A DNA stretch of 64,000 bases from Cryptomeria japonica (Eukaryota > Streptophyta > Pinopsida > Cupressales > Cupressaceae): positions 263,342,624 through 263,406,623 of the forward strand of contig NC_081406.1 in assembly GCF_030272615.1 (NCBI RefSeq). The letters run 5' to 3'. Within the stretch, counting starts at the first letter, position 1; every line of letters starts with the position of its first letter. Under the pieces are notes generated by a model, which ran no database searches, had not been told where the DNA came from, and worked only from the letters and a program-made list of their open reading frames with translations. Positions 47,539 to 61,088 of this stretch are shown piece after piece. Both the position numbers and the translations under genes were made by a program.

Positions 47539-50500
47539 ATGGCACATAAATTATCTATTCCTATCTTTGAGGGATCCCACTATAGATTCTAAAAAGTAAA
47601 TATGAGAGGCTACATGATCTCCTTGGGCTACAACACTTGGAAAGTAGTGGAAACTAAGTATGTTCAATTGGAAAATGGTCTTACCACTCTGGATGAGATT
47701 CAAGCATATGAAGAAAATGAAAAAGAAAGGTATGCTCTCTTTAGTGCTTTATCAAAGATTGAATTAACAAAGGTTATTTCATTATATATTGCTCGTGAAG
47801 TTTGGGAAAAGTTAAGAGATATCTATGAGAGAAATGACAAAGTTAAATTATCAAAGAAGCTGATAGCTAAGAATAAATATGAGAACTTGAAAATGGAAGG
47901 AGAAGACATAACACACTATTTTCAAAAGGTTGATAGTGTAGTAAATGAAATCAGAGAACTTGGCAGTACCTTGACTGATGAAGACATAATTGAGAAGATT
48001 TTGATGTCTCTATCAGAAATCTATACTGATAAGATCTATGTTATTGAAGAAACTTATGATCTGAAGAAGTTTACTAGGGAACAATTATGTGGTACTTTGT
48101 TTGCATTTGAGATAAGGAAGTTTGGAAAAGACAAATCTAAATCTGAGACAACCTTTAAAGCCTTTGAGGAAGAACTAAATGATGAAAGTTGGGATGAGAT
48201 GGAAGCAAACTTTGTAAGGAAATTGAAGAAAGGTACCGACAAATATAAAGGTATGTTACCTTTGAAATGATTTAGATGTGGAAAGGTTGGTCATATAGCT
48301 ACTAGATGTTTGGAAAAAAGATCAAGACAAAAATTGAGGGAAAATAAAGGGAAGTTTAATAAGAATATCTATTATGTTAAAGATGATGGTGGTATCTCAG
48401 GTGTTAAATCAGACTATGAAGAAGGTGACTATTTGTTTTTGGTAGAAAAGGATGTACCTAATATTGATGTTTCTAAGAGTGTTTCTAATTCCTTACATGC
48501 TAAGAGAGAGAGAGAAATGAATGGCTAATTGATAATGGATGTTAAAATCATATGACTGGTGATAAGAGTAAGTTCATAAAACTTGAGAAATGTGATGGAG
48601 ATTTTGTTAGGTTCAGAGATGATCAAACAACACGAATTGTAGGAATTGGCTCTATTAATTTTGATGGAAAACATAATACTAACAGTTTTTAGTATGTGAA
48701 GGGTTTGCATCATAATCTCTTGAGTGTTGGGAAAATGTGCGAAAATGGTTACAATGTTGTCTTTCAGGATTGTGGTTGTGAGATTTAGAAGGGATCTAGA
48801 ACTATTATTGCAACGGGAAAAAGGATAAGCGGAAACATGTATTAGCTAGAAGGAGCTACAAGACACTGTTTGTTATCTCAAATCAATGATAGTTGGCTCT
48901 GGTATAGGAGGATGTGTCATATCAACTTTGATAATGTGGTAAAGATCAGCTCATCAAGTGCAGTGAGAGATTTGCCAAGGCTGACCAAATCGGATAACAA
49001 TATGTGCAAATAGTTTCAAGTTGGAAAGTAGACAAAAGGAACATTTAAAGGAAAGGAACAATCATCCACCAGATTGTTGGACTTGGTACACACAGACTTA
49101 TGCAGTCCTACTAGAACAATGAGCATACAAGGTGAGAGGTATTTCATGTTGTTAATTGATGATAATTCTAGAATGTCATGGGTTGCATTTTTGAGAGAGA
49201 AATCAGAAGCATTAGAAAAATTCAAGATAGTCAAAGAAATAATTTAGAATGAAGTTGATAGAAAGATTAAGTGTTTGAGTTCTGAGAGAGGAGGAAAATT
49301 TATTCCTAATGAGTTTAACAATTTTTGTGAGAAACATGGTATTAGAAGGCAATTATCAGCCCCTAGGATACCACAACACAATGGTGTAGTGGAAATGATG
49401 AATTGAACTACAAAAGAGGAAACCAAAGAAGAAAAGAAAGAAAAAGAAAATCAAGATGCTCTGACATCTTCATCAAAAACCCCAAGATACATATGGAAGA
49501 ATTACTTGGAGGATCAAATTATTGGAGATAAGAATAGAAGAATTATCACAAGAAGCAAATAAGCTCAAGAACAATTTTTTTTATGTTTATTGTCTAAGAC
49601 TGCACCAAAAATAGTAGAAGAATATTGCAATGATAAAAATTGGATAAAGACAATGAGAAAAGAGCTAGACTAGATTCAGAAAAATCAGATATGGGAACTA
49701 GTTCAGAGTTTGCCATACAAGAATGTAATTGGAACAAAATGGGTATTCTAGAAAAAGTTGGATGAAAATGGAAAAGTTGTGAGAAACAGAGCAAGGTTGG
49801 TTTCCGAGGGCTACACACAGGTTGAAGGTATTGACTTTCAAGAAACATATGTCCCTATTGCCCAGATGGAGGCTATAAGGATGTTTTTTTTCTTTTGTAG
49901 CTTTCAAGAACTTCAAGGTTTATCAGATGGATGTAAAGTCAACATTTGTGAATGAAGAACTGAAAGAAAAAGTTTATATTGAACAACCGAAAGGATTTAG
50001 GTTGAGAGATGATCCGAACATTGTTTGTAGATTGAAGAAGGCTTTGTATGGATTGAAAAAAGCTCCTAAAGCTTGGTATGGAAGGATAGACAAGTATTTG
50101 ATTGATCAAGGTTTTCAAAGGGGATTTGTTGATAGTATTTTTTATTTCAAAATTGACTTAGTCAAAATCTTAATTGTTGTAGTTTATGTTGATGGCATAA
50201 TATTTGGAGGAAATGATAAAATGTGCAGAAGTTTTGCTAGTGAAATGAATAAGGAATTTGAGATGTCCGTGATTGGTGAGTTAAATTTCTTTCTTGGTTA
50301 GCAAGTAAATCAGAATAGCAAAGGAATTTTCATTTCTTAGTCTAAATACATTAAAGAATTATTGAAGAAGTTTGGGTTGGAGAATTATAAACTGGCGTGT
50401 ACACCTATGAGCATCAGATGCAAGTTAACAAAAGATGATAAATCCCCTAAAGTCGATGCAAGACAGTACATATCAATGATTGGAAGATTGCTATATTTGA

Positions 50501-51076
50501 CTACTACCAGATTGAATATCATGTATGCCGTTTGTTTGGTGGCAAGATTTCAGCAAGAACCAAAAGAATCACATATTGTGGTAGTAATTTTTTTTTTCAG
50601 ATATTTAAAAGAAACATAAGAGTTTGGATTGTGGTATGCTAGATTTATATTTCACCCTGATAGATTATACAGATGTAGATTGGGTTGGAAGTGTTGATGA
50701 TAAGAAAAGTACAAGCAGTGGAGCATTCTTTTTCGGTTCCCAGTTGGTTGCTTGGTCAAGTAAGAAGCAGGATTTTGTGTCTCTATCTACTGTTGAGGTT
50801 GAATATGTTGCAACATCTTCATGTTACACATAGATACTGTGTAATAACATGAGCTCTATAAACATATCTAACAATCTAGTACAACATTCTAGAACAAAGC
50901 ATATATCTATTCGCTATCACTTCCTGAGAGTAAAGGTGTTGGACAATGAAGTAAAGCTTGAGTATGTACCTACACAAGAGCGAATTGCAGATATATTGGC
51001 AAAGGCATTGTGTAAGGATACTTTTGAGTATCTCTGACAAAAGTTAGGGGTATTACCCCTTCCTAATTGTAACTAA
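47539..51076 (+). pseudogene. Copia-3 gag-pol, stops, frameshifts and integrase deletion
   Basis: ATG 47539 (MAHKLSIPIFEGSHY), with a stop at 47590. UBN2-type gag 47602-48270. The zinc knuckle FRCGKVGHIATRC lies right after a TGA that replaces its first Cys (48268). Protease-like LIDNGC.NHMTGDKSKF near 48530. Integrase: HINFDNVVKIS, HTDLCSP, SSERGGKF and PQHNGVVEMMN; after about 49405 the rest of the core and C-terminus is missing. RT from about 49640: [34 protein letters not shown] and YVDG (50185-50196), where the second catalytic Asp of YVDD is Gly. RNase H 50650-51037: DYTDVDW and FFFGSQLVAWSSKK. Inactive in several independent ways. Confidence 0.9.
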
Positions 51077-51318
51077 TACACATTTGGATGTGAATTGGTG
51101 TAGCAAATTGCATGAACATTCTTTTCTGGACTGATGCTTGGAGGCTTCCTTTTAGGGGAAGCTGAGTAAGTTTCATAAGGGGAGTTTTTCCTGTCTTTGT
51201 GCTTGATGCTAAAGGGGGAGAGATGTTGTAAGATGTGATGACACCGTGGTATGATGATGTAGAGTAAGTTGTGTGTTTGTTGCTGATTGATGTTGCTATC
51301 AATGACAGAGGGGGATAT

Positions 51319-52318
51319 TGTTGCAAGTATGATGTTGATGGTTGTCATTGATGTCAACATATTATTTTGGGATTGGTTCCTGAAGTTGGTAGTCCAAAAG
51401 ATGTGTTTCCCAAAATGTTTGGTGCTTTAGAAGATGCGTTTCCCAAAATGTTTGGTGATCTAGAAGTTGTTCTATAGTTGATATTCAATGTTGATGGTGA
51501 TCTAGATCTCTCTATTTACCGAATATGATATTAAGAAATTGTATTCGTGAGTATCTTGGTTCCATTCCTATTTTTGCTAAGTTGAGTAGTGTTATTTGGA
51601 GTCTAGTTCAATCCAGAATTGGAGAAGGAGTAACAACATTTGTGTAGTGTATGTGTCATGTTTCAGGTCCAATATTTGTGATAGATAAAACGTATTAATC
51701 TATCCCATGATGTTTGTTGTGGTATGATCTACTTCTCATTCCCTTCCACCACAATAATGTTTAGTGCTAACCTATTTAAAATCTTTGTTTGGCTAACTTA
51801 GAAGATTATGTTGTCCAAATATTAGTATAAATTAAAGGTTGATTTGAATGAATTAAAAAAATGAATATATGGAAGATGTGCAACACTAAAAAAGAAAAAT
51901 CCAACTGATGTTGATGTGTTTTGTTGCTGAGAGGCATCAAAAGCAATCTTGGTGTTGCAGATTATGTCTCAGTGATGGATTCTCTTTTCTTCATTCTTCC
52001 TTCAGTAGTGAGTCTTTCTAGGCTGTGAGCCATCCTATAATGAGCATCTAGCAATGAGCCACCTTTTGTAAAAAAACACCTTAACCGGTGTTATATATTG
52101 AGAACTAACATTCTCTGTGGTTTTTTCCTTCTTGGGTTTTCTATGTCATATTTGGCATTCATTGTTTGATTTTATATGTGTGTGTACTTTCATGTTACAT
52201 ATGTTCTAATTAATCCTATTGGTAATTCTGGATCTATGAAATAATTAAGTAAATTTTTTGTTGTCAACTGATTCACCCTCCCTCGCCCACCCCCTCTCAG
52301 TTGCCCGGACATTCAACA
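51319..52318 (+). repeat. Copia-3 3' LTR
   Basis: TGTTGCAAGT to ATTCAACA. It contains a 33-bp tandem duplication (51400-51432, 51433-51465; gatgtgtttcccaaaatgtt and gatgcgtttcccaaaatgtt) absent from the 5' LTR. Confidence 0.92.
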
Positions 52319-52510
52319 TTTGTCTTACAATTTGGGATCAAAGGCATCAATCATCAAATTTATAGTCTAGGTTCAACTATCAAGTTTATCATTGGAGAAC
52401 TAGGATGAAGAGATTTTTATACTTATTGCCAATACTTTTGAGCATACTTTTTTACTAATATGGTCATTAAATTCAAGAAGCATTTTCTATTTATTTTATC
52501 TTCTGTTATT

Positions 52511-53228
52511 TGTTGGGAAATAGGTGTTGTACACCTTGCATAATAATGTTTATAATTGTAATATTTATTTATTTTGTGAGTTTCCCATGGACATGTAATA
52601 TAATATTTATTTAATGTTCCACATGGACATGTAACATGTAGAGATTCCTTGGGAATATTCTCAAGATCACTTGATGAGTTGTATTGTAACACTGGGATAT
52701 ATTATATTGTAATTATTTAATAATGGGAAATGCAATTTGATAAAGTACCCAATATTAGATGTGGGGTCAATGGGGTAATTAGCCCATGGTATTTGCATAT
52801 GGTTTTGTAGCACATGGTTTTGAAGTAATACCACTTGGTGGTTTTGTGGGAGCTTGCATTTATAAAAGAAACCACAAGGGTAGTTGTTTGGATAAGCCAG
52901 TTAGCCGGATTTAACATTTGTGGAGGTTGGAAGCATGGCATGGGATGTGTGGTTACATGCTTGTTCACATGGAGCGCTTGTTAATAGTTGAGGTTTCAAA
53001 GGCTTTCACAGTTGTATTGTAATGTTGTATTACTAAATAATACATGGTGATGGATGCTTTTGGAGGTTGTGTTTTTCCCTCATGAGGGTTTTCCCAGAGC
53101 ATATCTTGTGTCACCTTTGATGGGTATGTTGTCTATTCTTTGCATGTGGATTCTATGTGATTATTTTCTTAAAATCTCAATTGTATTATGTGGAAATTAT
53201 CATAAAGTTGGCTGCAAGTTTCCTTACA
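52511..53228 (+). repeat. LTR of a fourth retrotransposon (718 bp)
   Basis: TGTTGGGAAA to CCTTACA, followed after two bases by TGGTATCAAAGC (53231-53242), a one-mismatch initiator-Met primer site. TATAAAAG at 52861-52868 is a good core promoter. The bases flanking it (TTATT left, AGTGG right) do not match, so it is a 5' LTR and not a solo LTR. No second copy is seen in the window. Confidence 0.8.
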
Positions 53229-56200
53229 AGTGGTATCAAAGCTAGGGTTTTATGGTGTTATAACCCTAAGTTGAATCTATGAATGCATGTAAGAATGAAA
53301 GAAAAGTCAAGATATGAGGGTTTGTTGCAGGTTGTGGGGTTGCAGATTTGTGGGCATTTGTGTAGATCTATTTATATTAAAAAAAAATTGAAAATGGGTT
53401 TCCATGGATTTTCATTTTGGGGATGAAGTTTTATATTTGACCATGTGGGATAAAACTTTCCCCATGGTTGTGATCAGGGAGGCTGAGAGATGAATTTTGA
53501 TATAAAATTTGACCCTATTTGATGACAGTGAACTAAGAAGCAAAAAAGTTTAGCCAATACAGTCGTATGGCTATACGAACTGGTCGCAAAGGTTGTCAAA
53601 TATTAAAAAATTATTTTACTCTGCATGAAAAACCCGTAAGCCTTTTTTGAAAAAAATATTGAAAAAAAGGTGTAAGAGAAAAATATGAATAATTTAAAAA
53701 AAAATAATTAAAAAGTGTGGGGTGGTGGGGGTCCACAAACCCCCCCACGACCTATAGCTTGATAGTACGTGGTGCCGACAGTGGCATCGACCGCTATGTC
53801 GACGATCTGCCCCATGGGGAAACCCCAGGCAGGGATTTAAGCCCCCCCCACCCCTGAATTTCAACAAACAATTAAAAAAATTTATCCACCAGCTTTTGAA
53901 AAATTAAAACTTGTTTTTTATATAAAAACTAAAAAAATTAAAATGTCATGTATTGTATTTATGTCATTTATATGTCATGTGATGGAGTATGCGGGGTCAG
54001 GTCCAGGCCAACCTGGGATATTTTTTATTATTAAAATTTGAAAATATTTTATGGCATATGAGAGAAAAATGGAAATTATTTTTGATGGTATATTGGCAAA
54101 ATTATTTTGGAGTCCATGCTTGTATGTGGTCTAATTGGTTGTTTTCTTTCACAAAGCATAACTCAGGCATATGATGTTGATTTTTTAACTTCTTATAGTC
54201 ATTGTAAAGGTGATTCAGCATAATTCTTGTTTATATGATTGTTTTTTTTAGATTTTGTTGTTTGGGCAATGAAATGTCAACTAGAAGTGACAGTTACCTT
54301 TTCAACTTTGAGAGGTCATAACTTGAGCAAACAGATTCAGTTTTTGGACTTTAAATAGTCAACATAAAGATCTTGGAGAGCACTACACTTTGATTCAGAT
54401 TTGGAGAAGGTTGGACATTATTTATTTTTTGATATATTGATTTAATCTATTTATGGGTTCTTTTGACTATGGTGACATTATGATTTTATGGCATGTTTAG
54501 TCTTGGAGATTTGGAGTTTATGTCATTGTATACTTAGTGTCGTATCTCAAATTTGTCTCATGTTGACATGGTTATCAGTTTGAGTTTGAGTATGTATGTT
54601 GCATTGGTGGGTCTACAAGTTGTGCAGTGTTGTAGGTAGTCTATACTTATAGGATTGCATTTATGGCTTGCATATGGGTTGTCTATGACCATAGACCTTT
54701 CATTGTTGATGGATATTTAGATTGGTGAATTGGTTTGGTCGCATGGTTTGTTGTTTTTATTGTCATGTTGAGGAGGAAAGATGTGGTTGCCAGGTATAGT
54801 CATGTATGGTGTTGACTATGTGATGCTTGTAGGTTGGACAATTTGAGAGTTAGATGCTTGTTTCATGGAGGTGATCATGATGCCATGGTTGTTCCTTGTG
54901 TTTAGGGACTTTAGCATGAGATGATTGGTTTTGAAAGTACTTTGATTGGTAATGATTTGATTTGGATTCCTGATTGGTTATATTGGTGTATCTCCTTGGT
55001 TGAGGATCATGATTAATTTGTCTTTTGAGAGCTCATGATGTACACTTTGAGTTCTTTGATTGCTAGATGGATTTAGTTGATTCTCATGTTAGAGGATGGT
55101 TTTATCATGATTTCATGGATAGCTTTTTTATACACTTTCAGTGGGAGCTTTTGACAGTGATAATGTGGTGGTGTAGGATTGGTTTTTGATTGTTTGTTGG
55201 CAGTTTTGTAGCTTCTTGGTTTGGAGTTCATGGTTTACTCGATGATTATCGACACTTTCAATTGTATGTGTGTAGACTTGGATGATCTTCATTTAGGAGT
55301 TATTTATCATGACACTATGAAGAGCTCAGTACTATCACAATTTAGTCGGAGCTTGTAATAGTGATGTGTAGTCACCATTGGATGGTGGATGATCTTCTTA
55401 ATGCGTAGATGTTTGGAGAATTCCTTAGATCTTGTTGCTCCAAAAGGGTCTTTCACATTTGTGAGTACACTCATAGGAGATGGTGATCTTCATGATATTT
55501 TAGGATGTTGACAAATTGAGGGCTCAAGGAGTCCTTGGTTGAGGTGTGGTGTATGCTTTCATTTGACATGTTATCCTTTCTTGATAGGATGGTTGATATG
55601 TCATGATATATGCTTGATGGATAGCTTAGAGTTTTGGCATGATATGGTTATTTGATATGTTCATATGGAGCATGTTATCTCCTTAGAGGGGATGGTTAGA
55701 TCATGTTGTCATGTTTATGTTCCTGATTCTATAGTTGGAGCTTTGACATTGATCTTGATAGTTCTCTTTGTATTGGGTACATGATCATTTTCTTGATTAC
55801 TTTATGATGGTGCTATGTTGCATCTGTAGTTTGACATGGATTGATTGGTTACAGGTACTCATGGATACATAGAGACATAGGTGATGCTGGTATTCTCTTG
55901 TGATTAAAGACATGTGTTGAGATGGTTGATGGTTTCAACAGGAAGACCGAGGAGCATTCACTCGGTATAGACTTGAGAGGAGATTGTTCTTAGATAATTC
56001 ACGATGAATTGGATGTCTTGGAGGAGCATTCTCATTCCCACTCTTGGTCTACTTGACAGTTTACTACTTGAGAGGTATTTCTCATTGTTCCTTTTAGGTG
56101 CATTATGTTTATGCTTATCTTTCATAGATATGGATCTTGAGCTATGGATAGATGGTTACAACTAGAGGATTCGGTTTGAGAGATGTTTGGCATTGGTTAT

Positions 56201-56996
56201 CTCCTTGTGCATTTGAGTTATTATTATAATTGCATTCATTATTATTGAGTTTGGGAGATGGTTTATTGGGCTTATTCCCTTGGGATTGGGAATGGTATTA
56301 GTTTGATCTTCTTGGTTATGAGAGGCTTATATCCATGTTGATTACATGATATATATGTTTGTTTGGTCCAAGAGACTGAATATTTTTGGGTGGTGTTATG
56401 CTATTCTCCTTTGTGGTTTTATGATCATACTTGACACAGTTGGCATTTAGAGGTGTATGTAGAAGGACATGCTACAAGTTTTGATTTTTAGTGTTTCTCT
56501 TTTTGGTCTTGGTTATCTTCTTGGATGCTTGGTTTCACATTACATTGGATTTAAGTTTGTTTGGAGCTATGTGTTCACTAGTTTGTGTTCGAGTGTTGTC
56601 ATGTGGGAGATGAAATGGTGGTTCCATTATCACTTTTCTTTTATTGGTTGTGGAGAACATGGGAGAATTATGGAGACTTGTGGTGGGATTTGTACTTGTA
56701 GGTTATTGTTTTACAAGCTATTCATATTGTTGTGGATGTTCCTTGATACTACATGGTTATGGTTACACTTTCTATGTGATTCTATTTTTGGATTCATTTC
56801 AGATTTTACATTGCCTATGCAATGGGAGTTTCTATGTGTAGATATGTGATAGGTATTGCACTTGGAGCTTATGGTTTCATGTTACAAGTTTAATATGTTG
56901 ATAATATGAGATTCACTTAATATGTATACCTTGGAGGTATGGACAATTTGATGTGTTGGCACTTTCTATGGGTGTTGTTTCAGCTATGGTTATTGG
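53229..56996 (+). other. Non-coding interior of the fourth LTR element (LARD-like)
   Basis: After the primer site, about 3.7 kb has no gag or pol homology. 53640-53900 has C-runs and A-runs. From 54200 to 56950 the plus strand is T/G rich and C poor, with recurring words such as gatggtt, catgatg and ttgattgg. Open frames such as 56469-56849 are aromatic-rich composition artefacts. A primer-site-bearing LTR plus a long conserved non-coding interior is how large retrotransposon derivatives look. The 3' end was not found. Confidence 0.5.
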
Positions 56997-59900
56997 TGTA
57001 GATGTCCAAAATTAATTAAATTAAATGTTTAATTAATTTATCCTTACTATATAATTTATTTATTTAATTGTGTTATACCTTTATGCTTGTTAGTATTAAT
57101 TTAATTAATCCTATCACTATAATCCAAATAATTGATTTATTCAATAAATTAATTATCCCTTATTCCTCTAAAGTTTCCCAAATAATTATTTCTTCTAAAT
57201 CCCCTTTTGTTAATTTAATTCAAATTAATTAACTAATTTATGTGATTCCTACAAATCACTCCCTCTAATTCTTCATTAAGCTAATTAATTCTTCTAGAAT
57301 GCCCACTTGGCATTATTTCCTAATTTTTAATTCCTCCACTCATTCTCTCTCCTCTTGTCAAATCCTCCTACAAATCCCACTTCTCTTCTAATCTTCTATT
57401 ATCCCACCTAATCACCTCCTTAATCATTTGCTAGTGGGTAATCCCCATGATTAGCTGCCAAGTCAACCAATAGCCATAAATGGCTAAGTCCTCTTGTCCC
57501 CTCCTCACCTTCCAACCTTAAATGCATCTAATTGGGTCATTTCAAGGATTTAAAAATCTCACTCTCCCATGCACTCTCACCTTCCCAAGGAATTTTTAAT
57601 TCCTTTTCCCATTTCCTTTCCCCATGCAAGTCATTATTTAGGAATTTTTAATTCCCTTGTCCTCTCTCCAAGGAATGTTTAATTATTTTTAGTTCTCCAA
57701 GGTACTTGAGGATATCTTCCCCATGCACCTTGTGGAGTGTGGAGACAAGAAATGCCTTTATGACAAATCTATTGGTCTCCACACCATGTCCTCTCATGTC
57801 CTCTCAATCCATGTGCTTCCGCTCCTTCAATCTCCACCCTTGATCCATCTTCAATATTGACTGTCTATTCCTCTCCCTTCCAATCTTCAAATTGGGGTCT
57901 CCTCCCCTTCATTTATCATCTCCAATTTGTGCTATCGCATGGTATAATTTTAGCCTTAGAGTTTATCCAAGAACATCATCACTATAGGCAAATCACCACT
58001 TAGTATCCATGGCATCCATATCCATACTTTCAGCCATCATCATCCCCATCCATTCCACTTGTGCAATCTTGGAGAGCAACCCGCATCAACATCAAGGAGT
58101 GAATCCAATCAATCTAAGGAGGGGCGCATCTTTGGCTTCATCAAAGGCTCAAACCAAAGGAAGAAGGTAAATAGAGACGTATAATGGTTTTTTATTTGTG
58201 TCTGATTGAGTTATTTGCATACCAACCATTGAATCTTGCCTCCCTAATTTTCCCTTGCTTCATTTTGGCATGCCCCGTGGAACCCATGTCCCTTGTTACT
58301 AATCAAAAAATTTGATTTTTTTGTGATTTTAGCTCGCAGGTGACGATTCACCGTTTTCGCCTACTATTCAGCGTATCCACAACATTGTTTGAACGTTTCT
58401 GCAAGCAATCAATGTAACCTTTTTAAATTTGAATTTTTGACCTGCCTTTTTTGCAGGTTTCAACAATCAATGTATGCACTTGTAGATCGATGCATCCACA
58501 GTGTCTTTAGACACTCTAGTTTAAGAACTTTAATTTTAGCATCTACTTTTTGTTTTAAAGAAAAAAAAACACAAAAAATATTTAAAAAAGGATATAAAAA
58601 GAACCAAAAATAAATAAAAATTAGACTAGGTTGTCTTTTTGTTTTTCAACAATTTTTAGGCCTCTAAGTTAATTTTTTGGGTTTCTGGCGGGTCAACGCT
58701 TGCACAGACACAACAGCGGCTGCGCTGGATCAGATATCCCGCCCGAATTTTAAATTTCAAATTCAAATTTTAAAGTTTTAACTAAATCTGTGAGCATTTA
58801 ATTCTCTATGTTTTGAAGCCTATGCATACACATTGACGTTTGCACTAGGCATTAATGTTGCGCAGAAGGTAACATTTGAATTTAAAAGTTAAAATTTTTT
58901 CAAATTTTTGCATTTCCCACTTTTTGTTCAGTAGGTGTGCATAGTCTCCTTCAATGTTTGTGTAGATGCTGCCATCACTTGTGGATCAGCGCCTATGTTG
59001 TATCCTTAGAGTTTTTGAGTTACTGATCAAATTTTGAGGTTTTGCAGATTTTTTCTCGCTTGTCCAAGACTAAGAATCAAACTATTAATGGTTTTTTGTT
59101 GCAACACACTTGTCCAAGACACATTTTTTCCACTAGTTTTGTTTTGTTTTGTGCATTCTAAAACCATAAACATGTGGGCTTAAAATGAACAAGTGTTTTA
59201 TGTGTTTTGTGCGCTTGCACGCTTAGTGTTGAGTGGATCCACCATTACACTCAAGTATCCTCTCCCCTCACCTTCACGGATATTGGGTGTAAGAGAAAGA
59301 GTGATCAACAATGTCCTTATTTTGTTTTTGTGGTAGAGGGATATTTCTTGATTGGGAATTTCATCACCCCACAAGGATACTTTGAATTGGGACACATCAG
59401 GGATATCAACTCTCCTGACGCGATCTCGAGAGGGTTTTTTCGAGACGCTATATAAATAAGTTGGTCAAGCGGTTGAGGTGCTAAGTGAATTTGACGTATG
59501 TGGAGGTCCTCCCTACACTGATAAGCTCGGTTAGAGACTTAAGTGGATTGCTTCAATAATCCTTCGTTGGATTGGTGATCCCTCAGAAGCTACACTAGAC
59601 ACCAATTTTAGTATCCAAAATCCTACATTTGATAGTGCAGGAAATGCAAATCATACCCTGAAGTTACCTCTCATGTACCCACTCAGGATGAGATAAGAAT
59701 TCCCCATATCATAGATCCTTGGATCTTTGGGATAAGAGAATCTGGTATGCCCAAGAAGTGAGTGCACTGTAAGAGGGACCCATTGCTACCAGAATCTCTA
59801 TCCATCTGCCTAAGTGAGGTATCACTTGTGCGAGAGGCCTATCAAGTGGTTTCCACTTTCCAGCCTAAGTCATATGTTTTAAAGCATGTTTTCATTTGTG

Positions 59901-61088
59901 CTAAATCTGTGAAATTCATTTGGGCTACTCTAGGCCCCCATCACTTTCACAATCAGTGTTGAGTGTTACACTTGGCTAATGTGTATACTTTTCTTGATGT
60001 TTTCTTGCCAATAGTAGTTGACAATCACCCGCCTTTGAACATTCTTTTTTTTCCAAACACTTTCCCAAACATTTGAAAACCTTTCATAATCAAATTTTTG
60101 CAAGTCAAACCTAAGTTCCACACATTTTCAACAGTTTTCCTTCATGCCCACATCAACCCAACATCCTAGAAGATTAATCCATCGCCGAGTCAAAAATAAG
60201 AAACTTAGCTTGAAGAAATTTCTTAAGTGCTACAAGTTTTTGTATATCAACCGCAAGATCTTGTTGAAACATAGGACCTTTTTGCACCAATTCCACAACT
60301 ATCTATGTGGTTGTAGAAATGAGTTTGAGGAGGAATCCTTAAGAGCTTGTGCCTTCATGCAAATAAGTGGTTTATCCCAAGACATTAACTTTAGTGGGCC
60401 TGTCAATTTGTCCTACCTACCTGAGAATCCCATCACCTATTGAGTCATCCTAGGGTGACCTTTTCTTTTCATCACTTCTCCTCTTTCAAAATCAATCTTT
60501 ACTTCCATAATTCACCACCTAATCATCTTTCAAGGACTTAGCACAATTTTATCAAATAAATCAATCATCTTCAACCTTAATCCCCATCAATTCTTAATCA
60601 AATCCAAATCATCCAAAATCATCCAAAATCAACTAATCAATCAGCATCATCCAAAGGTTCACTTATTTGTGAAGTTTAATTTAGACCTTATCTTAAACCA
60701 ATCAATCATTTTTCTTTTGTGCTTGGGGAAGAATCTACCCCAAGTACCTTTTCTTAATCACTTTGGGTTGATCCAAACCCTAATCCTTTGGCCCTATTTT
60801 TCCTTGGAACACAAGTTTGTCCCACGTAAGAGAAGGCTTAATCCATTGATCATGATCACAAGGTCTAAATGTTACCTAGCTTAGTTGTCACCTTGCTAGG
60901 GTTTCATCTTCTAATCTAATCAAACTTGTGCTAATCAACGGACTCCATCCAAATCAATTTTGATCCAAATCAAGTCAACATCAATTTTTTTTAAGTCAAT
61001 CATCACCTCTTCCCATCTAAATCTCACAAAAATCTTCACCTCTTAAGGTCACTCATGTATGGTCTTAACTTGATCACAAAAATAAAAT
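56997..61088 (+). other. Candidate gypsy LTR and leader region
   Basis: Starts TGTAGATGTCC after a composition change; TGTAGA-type starts occur in plant gypsy LTRs. 57000-57250 is AT rich (ttaatta repeats) and 57290-58160 is pyrimidine rich. A TATAAATA lies at 59451-59458. I could not place an LTR end or primer site. Plus-strand frames at 59207-59455, 59762-59962 and 60144-60443 are longer than the background but lack known motifs; they could be remains of an extra ORF1, which Ogre-type elements carry upstream of gag. Confidence 0.4.

Larger units (their letters stand above)
46536..52318 (+). mobile_element. Copia-3: second Ty1/copia family, decayed
   Basis: A 5.78-kb element with LTRs of 946 and 1000 bp, an intact primer site TGGTATCAGAGC (47484-47495), a polypurine tract (AGAGGGGGATA, 51307-51317) and TTTGT duplications. 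Proteins differ clearly from Copia-1/2. The internal region is shortened by a deletion in integrase and carries many stops. Confidence 0.93.

Noticed and set aside
52511-53228. Solo LTR
   Set aside because: Flanking five bases differ (TTATT and AGTGG) and a primer site follows directly, so it is the left end of a longer element.
56469-56849. 126-residue open frame as a membrane protein gene
   Set aside because: Trp/Cys/Phe-rich product of a T/G-biased strand with a second overlapping frame of similar quality; no family resemblance.
59451-59458. TATAAATA as the promoter of the gypsy LTR
   Set aside because: LTR ends could not be fixed, so its position relative to U3/R is unknown; noted only as a possible site.
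59461-59490. TGGTCAAGCGG as a tRNA-type A box of a SINE
   Set aside because: It fits an A box but no B box (GGTTCGANTCC-like) follows at the right distance and there is no tail or duplication.
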